NCBI GenBank assembly: GCA_046538375.1
Contig: JBKHJA010000016.1
Coordinates: forward strand, 1 to 34,031
DNA from: JBKHJA01 sp046538375
GTDB taxonomy: Bacteria; Acidobacteriota; Aminicenantia; Aminicenantales; Aminicenantaceae
DNA length: 34,031 nt
Direction of reading: 5' to 3'
This document shows positions 28,496-34,031 of the stretch, piece by piece (position 1 is the first letter of the stretch; each line of letters starts with the position of its first letter). A program made the translations under genes and the position numbers. The notes below the pieces were generated by a model. It was not told the DNA's origin. It saw nothing but the letters and a program-made list of their open reading frames with translations, and did no database searches.

Positions 28496-30661
28496 ATGGA
28501 AAACGCAAAGAAAAAAGGTTCCCGGATCATAGGAGGATTGATCGTCCTGCTGATCATCCTCTTTTTCACCATAGAATTTTTTATTCGTGAAACCCAGGAA
28601 TTTTCTCCCACTGCGGTCACCAATATTCTTCTCTCTTCCCTCCAGATCATCGTGCTTCTCCTTTTTCTCATTCTGCTGTTTGTTTTGATCAGGAACCTGT
28701 TGAAGCTCTATTCAGAAAGGAAAAGAAAAGTTGTGGGCGCTCACTTCAAAACAAAGCTGCTCCTCTTTTTCACTGCCCTCTCTCTCATCCCTACCCTTCT
28801 CCTTTTCTTTTTCGCCTCCGATTTGATCAGCCGGAATATTGAAAACTGGTTCAAGACTCCCATAGATAAAATTTTGAATGACACCAAGAGTCTGGCCGAC
28901 GGTTTTTATTTGAACAGCGAAGAGATCACCTTTCACTATGCCCAACAACTGAGCAGAGCCATCAAAAGACAAAATCTTATCCATCCTGATCGGCGGCTCC
29001 CGCTGATGGAATTCATCAGAGAGAAGCTTACCGAATACAAGCTGGATGAGATCGGAATCTATCTGGAAGATGAGGAAGTGTTTACCTATCTCAACTCCAG
29101 CCTTCCTCTCGAGGATTACCGTGATCTGACCACCAACATCGTCAAAAGAGCGCATCTGGGTGAAATATTCAGCAGCATCGAGCCTATGGGAAACGGAGAG
29201 ATGGTCCGCCGGGGAGTCTCATTCCAGATTCCTGAGATGGGCAGTGTGCTGGTGGTGGCCGGAAAATTCCTTCCCCAAAGTTATGCCCTGAGAATCAACA
29301 ATATCAGTTCCTACGTCCAGAGATATCACCAATTGAAAATACAAAAAAACCCGGTAAAAACTTTTTATCTTCTCACTTTGATCTTCATCACCCTGCTTAT
29401 CATATTTGCAGCCAGCTGGATCGGTTTTCACCTGGCCAAAAGCATCACCGTGCCCATCGGAAAATTAGCCCAGGCCACCAAAGAAGTTTCCAAAGGAAAT
29501 ATGGATGTCAGAGTGGAGGATCCGGCTTCCGATGAACTGGGAATCCTGATCGATTCTTTCAACCAGATGATATCTGACTTGAAAGAGAGTCAACACAACA
29601 TTGCTCAAAAAACCTCTGAACTGGAAGCCCGCAAACAGTACATCGAGACCATCCTCAACAATGTCACCACCGGCGTCATCACTCTCGATGCCCAAGGAGT
29701 TATATCCACCATCAATCCATCTGCCCGGGAGATGCTGGGCTTGAAAGAGAAAAATCTGGTAGGAAAAAGCTATAAAGAAGTCTTCTCTCAGTTGAAATAC
29801 AAAGATATAGAGGGATATATTCGGCGGGGCCTTATGAAGAAACACAAACTCTCGGATAAGGAAATCACCATCAACATCGACAATCAAAATTCCACCTTTG
29901 CTTTAACCCTCTCTCCCATGAAACAAACAGACAATAAGTTTTCGGGTATGATCGTGGTCCTGGACAATTTAACTCAACTCCTCAAGGCTCAAAAAATTGC
30001 AGCCTGGAAAGAAGTGGCTCAGAGAGTGGCTCACGAGATCAAAAATCCGTTGACTCCCATACAGCTCTCTGCAGAAAGAATCATCAAAAATCTTAAGAAA
30101 AAAGAAGAAAAATATGATGTCATCATCCAAGAAGGTGCCAATACCATCGTTGAAGAAGCAAGAACCATAAAGTCCCTGGTGGATGAATTCTCCAACTTCG
30201 CCCGAATGCCCAGCATCCAGCTTCAATCAGCAGATATCCATGAGCTGCTGAGGCAGACCGTTTCCCTTTTCCAGGGGATATTCACTGAAGTGGAATTCGA
30301 TGTCTCCCTTTCCCCTGATGTCCCCTCTCCCATTCAAATCGATCCAGAACAGATGAAAAGGGTTATCATCAATATTCTTGACAATGCTGTTGAGGCAATG
30401 GACAAAAAGGGAAAGATCAAAATCCTCACCTCTTTCCATAAGGAAGCCCAAAAGGTGAGGATAGAAATTTCCGACACCGGTCCTGGAATTTCTGAGAAGG
30501 AAAGTGATAGACTTTTCCTCCCTTATTTTTCCACCAAGAAGAAAGGCACTGGCTTGGGTTTAGCCATCGTCAACCAGGTCATCAGCGAACACAGCGGCAC
30601 CATCGATATTGAAAACAATAAACCTCACGGAGCAAAATTTATTCTCCACATACCATCATGA
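28496..30661 (+). CDS. ntrY: NtrY-like sensor histidine kinase
   Basis: This 721-residue membrane kinase has three N-terminal membrane helices (about 13-31, 44-65, 87-110) and an extracytoplasmic sensing region (about 111-295). A fourth helix (near 298-320) is followed by a HAMP domain, a PAS domain (about 385-490, containing LNNVTTGVITLDAQGVI), a dimerisation/His motif VAHEIKNPLTPIQLSAERI with the phosphorylated H513, and a HATPase domain (NILDNAVEAMD, DTGPGISEKESDRLFLPYFS, GTGLGLAIV). This layout is that of NtrY. The signal is unknown. The ATG of the response regulator overlaps its stop by four bases. No Shine-Dalgarno is visible at its own start, so translation may depend on the upstream gene. 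Confidence 0.9.
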   Translation: MENAKKKGSRIIGGLIVLLIILFFTIEFFIRETQEFSPTAVTNILLSSLQIIVLLLFLILLFVLIRNLLKLYSERKRKVVGAHFKTKLLLFFTALSLIPTLLLFFFASDLISRNIENWFKTPIDKILNDTKSLADGFYLNSEEITFHYAQQLSRAIKRQNLIHPDRRLPLMEFIREKLTEYKLDEIGIYLEDEEVFTYLNSSLPLEDYRDLTTNIVKRAHLGEIFSSIEPMGNGEMVRRGVSFQIPEMGSVLVVAGKFLPQSYALRINNISSYVQRYHQLKIQKNPVKTFYLLTLIFITLLIIFAASWIGFHLAKSITVPIGKLAQATKEVSKGNMDVRVEDPASDELGILIDSFNQMISDLKESQHNIAQKTSELEARKQYIETILNNVTTGVITLDAQGVISTINPSAREMLGLKEKNLVGKSYKEVFSQLKYKDIEGYIRRGLMKKHKLSDKEITINIDNQNSTFALTLSPMKQTDNKFSGMIVVLDNLTQLLKAQKIAAWKEVAQRVAHEIKNPLTPIQLSAERIIKNLKKKEEKYDVIIQEGANTIVEEARTIKSLVDEFSNFARMPSIQLQSADIHELLRQTVSLFQGIFTEVEFDVSLSPDVPSPIQIDPEQMKRVIINILDNAVEAMDKKGKIKILTSFHKEAQKVRIEISDTGPGISEKESDRLFLPYFSTKKKGTGLGLAIVNQVISEHSGTIDIENNKPHGAKFILHIPS

Positions 30662-32019
30662 TGAATGATAAAATTCTCATCATCGACGACGAAAAAGGCA
30701 TCCGCACATCTTTAAGGGGTATTCTGGAGGATGAGGGTTTCAGCGTGAAAGCCACCGATACAGGAGAGAAAGGCCTTCAGCTGTTGAGAAGAGAAAATAT
30801 CGATCTCATCCTCCTGGACATCTGGCTTCCACACATGAGCGGCATCGATGTCCTGAAACAGATCAAAACCACAGAAGAGAGCACCCAGGTGGTGATGATC
30901 ACCGGGCACGGATCTGTAGAAACAGCGGTGAAAGCCACCAAGCTCGGTGCCTATGACTTCTTAGAAAAGCCGCTTTCTCTGGAAAAAGTGGTGTTGACTG
31001 TAAAGAATGCCTTGAAACAAAAAAGGCTGGAAGAAGAAAACCTCCAGCTTAAGGAAAAAGTCAAGATAAAATATCTCCTCCTGGGAAAGAGCCCCTTCAT
31101 CCAGCAGCTTAAAGAAAAGATAGAAAAAGCTGCTCCCACCGATGGACGGGTCCTCATTTATGGAGAGAACGGCACCGGAAAAGAACTGATTGCCCGCCTG
31201 ATCCATCAACAAAGCCACAGGAGCAACAAAAAATTTGTGCAGATAAATTCGGCGGCCATCCCTGAAGACCTGATCGAAAATGAGCTGTTCGGATACACCC
31301 AAGAAAACTCCCCTTTTTCCGAAAAAAATAAAAAGGGCAAACTCCTGCTTGCAGATGGCGGAACTCTTTTTCTGGATGAAATCGGAGATATGAGTATCAA
31401 GACTCAGGCCAAGCTGGTGAGGGTGATGGAAGAACAAAAATATGAGCCCCTGGGCTCCTCGGACTCTGTCTCCATCAACACCAGGATTATCGCCGCCACC
31501 AACAAAAACCTGAGAGAGCTCATCAGCAAAAACCAGTTTAGAGAGGATTTATTTTTCAAGCTCAATGTTATCCCCATGGTGGTTCCTCCTCTCAGAGAAA
31601 GAAAAGAAGATATTCCTCTGTTGATAGAACATTTCCTGGCCTACTTTTCCGATGAGTACGGCAAAAAGCCAAAAACAATGAGCCAGGAGGCCACTCAGGC
31701 CTTCCTCAACTATTCCTGGCCCGGAAATGTGAGTGAACTGATCAATGTCATCGAAAGATTTGTGATCATGGTGGAGGAGGAAGAAATACAATCCTCTCAC
31801 CTGTCCCTGCTGGTTGAGCCAAGAGAATTCCAGTATATCGCCGAGGCCGATGAAGGCCAATCTTTAAAACAGGCAAAAGAATATTTCGAGAGAGAATACA
31901 TCCATCAAGTTCTGATAAAGAGCAACTGGGACCTTACCAAGGCTTCTTCTGTGCTGAACATCGAACAACAGGATCTTCACCAAAAAATCAAGGCCCTGGG
32001 GATCAATTTCTTCGGATAA
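30658..32019 (+). CDS. ntrX: NtrX/NtrC-family response regulator with degenerate GAFTGA loop
   Basis: This 453-residue regulator has a receiver domain (D10/D11, phosphorylated D54 in ILLDIWLPHMSG, K in DFLEKPL). Then comes an AAA+ domain with Walker A GENGTGKE (169-176) and Walker B FLDE (D240, E241), and R-finger segments (RVMEEQKYEPLGSSD, PPLRERKEDIPLL). The C terminus is a Fis-type HTH (ATQAFLNYSWPGNVSELINVI, then SLKQAKEYFEREYIHQV). The GAFTGA loop that touches sigma-54 is absent: ELFG at 209-212 is followed by YTQENSPFSEKNKKGK. This fits NtrX-type proteins, which can work without sigma-54. It pairs with the NtrY-like kinase. Confidence 0.9.
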   Translation: MMNDKILIIDDEKGIRTSLRGILEDEGFSVKATDTGEKGLQLLRRENIDLILLDIWLPHMSGIDVLKQIKTTEESTQVVMITGHGSVETAVKATKLGAYDFLEKPLSLEKVVLTVKNALKQKRLEEENLQLKEKVKIKYLLLGKSPFIQQLKEKIEKAAPTDGRVLIYGENGTGKELIARLIHQQSHRSNKKFVQINSAAIPEDLIENELFGYTQENSPFSEKNKKGKLLLADGGTLFLDEIGDMSIKTQAKLVRVMEEQKYEPLGSSDSVSINTRIIAATNKNLRELISKNQFREDLFFKLNVIPMVVPPLRERKEDIPLLIEHFLAYFSDEYGKKPKTMSQEATQAFLNYSWPGNVSELINVIERFVIMVEEEEIQSSHLSLLVEPREFQYIAEADEGQSLKQAKEYFEREYIHQVLIKSNWDLTKASSVLNIEQQDLHQKIKALGINFFG

Positions 32020-32063
32020 CCACTCCTGGCCCCTTTTATTATTCACAGTTTTGAAATCCCAAA

Positions 32064-32189
32064 GGAAGCGTTTCCAATACCGTGATGAGTATAAATAATG
32101 ATTAAAATGGTTAGGGAGGGGGGAAAATAAGCGTGCTGACGACCCCCCATCCCTCACCCCTATCACGAAAATAAGGATGCTTACATCCC
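32064..32189 (+). repeat. G/C-hairpin repeat family, copy C (most complete)
   Basis: GGAAGCGTTTCC, an ACCGTGATGAGTATAAATAATG segment, then the stem arms GGTTAGGGAGGGGGG (32109-32123) and CCCCCCATCCCTCACC (32143-32158). The loop is AAAATAAGCGTGCTGACGA, and the tail is TATCACGAAAATAAGGATGC. It lies between ntrX and the symporter gene and is the reference for the other three copies (1-43, 4947-5021, 21814-22190). It could double as a terminator of the ntrYX unit. Confidence 0.8.
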
Positions 32190-32199
32190 AAAAAGTTTA

Positions 32200-32228
32200 T
32201 AGACCTGTCTATTTTCCGCTGTTATAAT
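32200..32228 (+). promoter_or_regulatory. Candidate promoter of the symporter gene
   Basis: TAGACC (32200-32205), 17 bases, then a perfect TATAAT (32223-32228). The start would be near 32235, about 23 bases before the ATG, with AGGA as a weak ribosome site. No glycine-riboswitch-like leader fits in this space. Confidence 0.5.
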
Positions 32229-32257
32229 AGGGAAAATTTTTTAGGATACCAAAAACC

Positions 32258-33604
32258 ATGGAATCTCAATTCACAGAAATCATAACCAGCTTAAGGGATT
32301 TTATCTGGGGTTTCCCCCTTATTATTCTGCTTTTGGGAACAGGGATTTTTCTCACTCTCAGGTTAAGAGGCCTTCAACTGAGAGGGCTGGTGTACTCTCT
32401 TAAGCTTGCCCTGTTAAAAAGGAAGGAAGACCAGGAAGAAGAAGGAGACATCTCCCATTTCCAGGCCCTGATGACAGCCCTGGCAGCCACAGTAGGAACG
32501 GGTAACATTGCTGGAGTGGCCACAGCCATTGCCGCTGGCGGGCCGGGGGCCCTGTTCTGGATGTGGATCACCGGTCTTTTTGGCATGGCCACCAAATATT
32601 CTGAAGCTGTGCTGGCCATAAAATACCGTGAGGTGGATAAGTTTGGAACCATGAGCGGCGGTCCCATGTATTACATCTCCAAAGGACTGCGGTGGAAATG
32701 GCTGGGTGTTATGTTCGCTGTCTTCGCTTCTGCAGCTGCCTTCGGCATAGGAAACATGGTTCAATCCAATTCTGTGGCTGATGCGGTCAACACCTCTTTC
32801 GGAGTTCCACACTGGACCACGGGAATAGTGCTGGCCGTGTTCACCGCCATGGTCACCCTGGGAGGGATCAAAAGCATAGCCAGGGTTACCCAGTACCTGG
32901 TGCCTTTCATGATCGTCATCTATTTTGGCGGTGCTTTACTCATACTGGCTTTAAAAATCTCTGTGGTCCCCAAAATCTTTGCCCTTATCATAAAATCTGC
33001 CTTTACTCCCACCGCTGCTGCCGGGGGATTTCTGGGAGCCACGGTGATGCAGACTGTGAGGATGGGTGTAGCCAGAGGAATCTTCTCCAACGAATCAGGC
33101 CTGGGTTCAGCGCCCATAGCGGCGGCTGCTGCCAGAACGCCCAATCCGGTGAAACAGGCCCTGGTTTCCATGACCCAAACTTTTATCGACACTCTGGTGG
33201 TCTGCACCATGACGGGTCTGGTGCTTATCCTCAGCGGCCTGTGGAATTCTGGCCGCACCGGCGCCGAACTCACAGCCCTGGCTTTCGATCGCTCTCTTCC
33301 CGGAGGATGGGGGCAGTTCATAGTCACTCTGGGGCTTATCTTCTTTGCCTATTCCACCATCCTGGGCTGGTGCTACTACGGAGAAAAGTCTATCGAATAC
33401 CTGTTCAAAGAACGGGCGGTGAAAATATACCGGGTCCTTTTTGTGATTTTTGTGGCGGTGGGAACACTTCTCAAGCTGGAGACAGTGTGGACTGTGGCCG
33501 ACTTGATGAACGGACTCATGGCTTTCCCCAACCTGGTCGGCCTAATCGGATTGAGCTCGGTTATCGCCGCTGAAACCAATAAATATTTCTACCATAAACA
33601 CTGA
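32258..33604 (+). CDS. agcS: Alanine/glycine:cation symporter (AgcS/AlsT family)
   Basis: This 448-residue inner-membrane transporter is of the sodium:alanine symporter family. It has the family signature GTGNIAGVATAIAAGGPGALFWMW and SGGPMYYISKGL, GIKSIARVTQYLVPFM, ANESGLGS-type SNESGLGSAPIAAAAART, and about ten hydrophobic helices. It takes up alanine or glycine with Na+ or H+. The length is normal. Uptake of amino acids fits a peptide- or amino-acid-using anaerobe, though nothing nearby confirms this. The TIR-repeat cluster begins right after its stop. Confidence 0.94.
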   Translation: MESQFTEIITSLRDFIWGFPLIILLLGTGIFLTLRLRGLQLRGLVYSLKLALLKRKEDQEEEGDISHFQALMTALAATVGTGNIAGVATAIAAGGPGALFWMWITGLFGMATKYSEAVLAIKYREVDKFGTMSGGPMYYISKGLRWKWLGVMFAVFASAAAFGIGNMVQSNSVADAVNTSFGVPHWTTGIVLAVFTAMVTLGGIKSIARVTQYLVPFMIVIYFGGALLILALKISVVPKIFALIIKSAFTPTAAAGGFLGATVMQTVRMGVARGIFSNESGLGSAPIAAAAARTPNPVKQALVSMTQTFIDTLVVCTMTGLVLILSGLWNSGRTGAELTALAFDRSLPGGWGQFIVTLGLIFFAYSTILGWCYYGEKSIEYLFKERAVKIYRVLFVIFVAVGTLLKLETVWTVADLMNGLMAFPNLVGLIGLSSVIAAETNKYFYHKH

Positions 33605-33616
33605 CCTGGATTATTC
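33602..33616 (+). repeat. Half terminal repeat (ACCTG family)
   Basis: ACCTGGATTATTCA (33603-33616) overlaps the symporter stop codon region and matches the terminal inverted repeat of the elements at 20691 and 33808. No matching second end is seen before 33808, so this is a solo end or a decayed element. The remaining sequence 33617-33807 shows no gene or structure I can support. Confidence 0.45.
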
Positions 33617-33807
33617 ACCAGTCGAAGTTGCCGTAGATACGAGGCACAGGATACCAAGCTGTGGTTCTCCACTGCAAGTGTCTTGTAACCAAGTCAATGC
33701 GGAAAGACCGGCTCGCTCAGAGGATAAAAAAAGCCGATTTAAGATGAAATAGAATGACAAAGTTTAAGAAGCTTGCTTTCTCTACGGACGCCTCAAGGAA
33801 TCCTCTT

Positions 33808-33957
33808 AACCTGCATTATTCATAAATTGAAGGTTTTCCCAGAAGAAGTCATGAATTTAAGGGGAAATCGGGACATGAATCGAATTCTCCTGAATTCGGT
33901 ATCGTGTCCCTGATTTCCTTTTCCATGGAAATCAAAAACCTATGTGAATAATCCAGG
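33808..33957. mobile_element. 150-bp terminal-inverted-repeat element (ACCTG family), copy 2
   Basis: It starts AACCTGCATTATTCA (33808-33822) and ends TGAATAATCCAGG (33945-33957). The first 36 bases equal those of copy 1 at 20691. The inside is different and forms a strong hairpin: GGGACATGA and CGAATTC (33870-33887) pair with GAATTCG and TCGTGTCCC (33892-33910), extended outward by GGAAATC/GATTTCC. No coding potential. Confidence 0.75.
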
Positions 33958-33960
33958 CTT

Positions 33961-34031
33961 ACCTGGATTATTCATAAATTATGGGAAATTAGGGACACCA
34001 TCCCAATTTCAGAAAATTGGGTCATGTCCCC
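33961..34031. mobile_element. Terminal-inverted-repeat element (ACCTG family), copy 3, cut by window edge
   Basis: It starts ACCTGGATTATTCATAAAT four bases after copy 2 ends, so the two ends form a 13-bp palindrome around CTTA. Inside, GGGACA pairs with TGTCCC and CCCAATTT with AAATTGGG near 33985-34030. The right end is outside the window. Confidence 0.65.

Noticed and set aside
1..34031. tRNA, rRNA, CRISPR array or cobalamin/purine riboswitch
   Set aside because: No cloverleaf-like segment, no rRNA-like stretch, no regularly spaced short repeats, and leaders of nrdJ, purA and pncB too short or too unlike known riboswitches. Short RNAs could still have been missed by eye.

Overview
The window looks like chromosome from an anaerobic, diderm (Gram-negative-type) bacterium with mid-40s % G+C. 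The anaerobic signs are a B12-dependent class II ribonucleotide reductase, a 2-oxoacid:ferredoxin oxidoreductase, rubrerythrin, rubredoxin, a rubredoxin reductase-type flavoprotein, desulforedoxin-like proteins and an AmrS-type radical SAM enzyme. The outer membrane is indicated by an AMIN-domain beta-barrel protein and a porin-like barrel. The phylum cannot be fixed from the sequence; deltaproteobacterial or Aminicenantes/Acidobacteriota-like lineages would fit.

Layout. A plus-strand AMIN/barrel gene (0.2-1.25 kb) converges on a long minus-strand block (21.7 down to 1.5 kb). Read in its transcription direction, the block starts with an oxygen-defence group (desulforedoxin, ferritin-like protein, rubredoxin, NADH:rubredoxin-type reductase, porin-like barrel). 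Next come purA, a lysine-rich zinc-site protein, korA-korB, and an Fe-S/sulfur group (Nfu domain, IscS-like, IscU-like, TusA) leading into nadA. Then follow rubrerythrin and a second ferritin-like protein, nrdJ, nth, a VOC protein, amrS, and finally pncB-archease-rtcB. From 22.2 kb most genes are on the plus strand: two small membrane proteins, ftsE-ftsX, (nfi on minus), an acyl-CoA dehydrogenase island, a RodZ-like protein, an NtrY/NtrX-like two-component pair and an alanine/glycine:cation symporter.

How the genes fit together. The Fe-S group sits beside many Fe-S or iron consumers (NadA, Nth, KorAB, AmrS, rubrerythrin). Its IscS homologue lacks the PLP-binding lysine, so the sulfur source for the scaffold is an open question. 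Two NAD routes (NadA de novo, PncB salvage) and an RNA-repair pair (RtcB/archease) are present.

Non-coding structure is rich. There is a G/C-hairpin repeat family (four copies, one carrying a nested stem-loop-rich segment of about 255 bp that resembles a HEARO/omega RNA). There is also a 146-bp long palindrome upstream of pncB and a third family with ACCTG-ATTATTCA terminal inverted repeats, one copy of which completes the rubredoxin stop codon. Finally, a 235-bp direct-repeat pair flanks a G+C-richer acyl-CoA dehydrogenase gene. I saw no tRNA, rRNA or CRISPR array.
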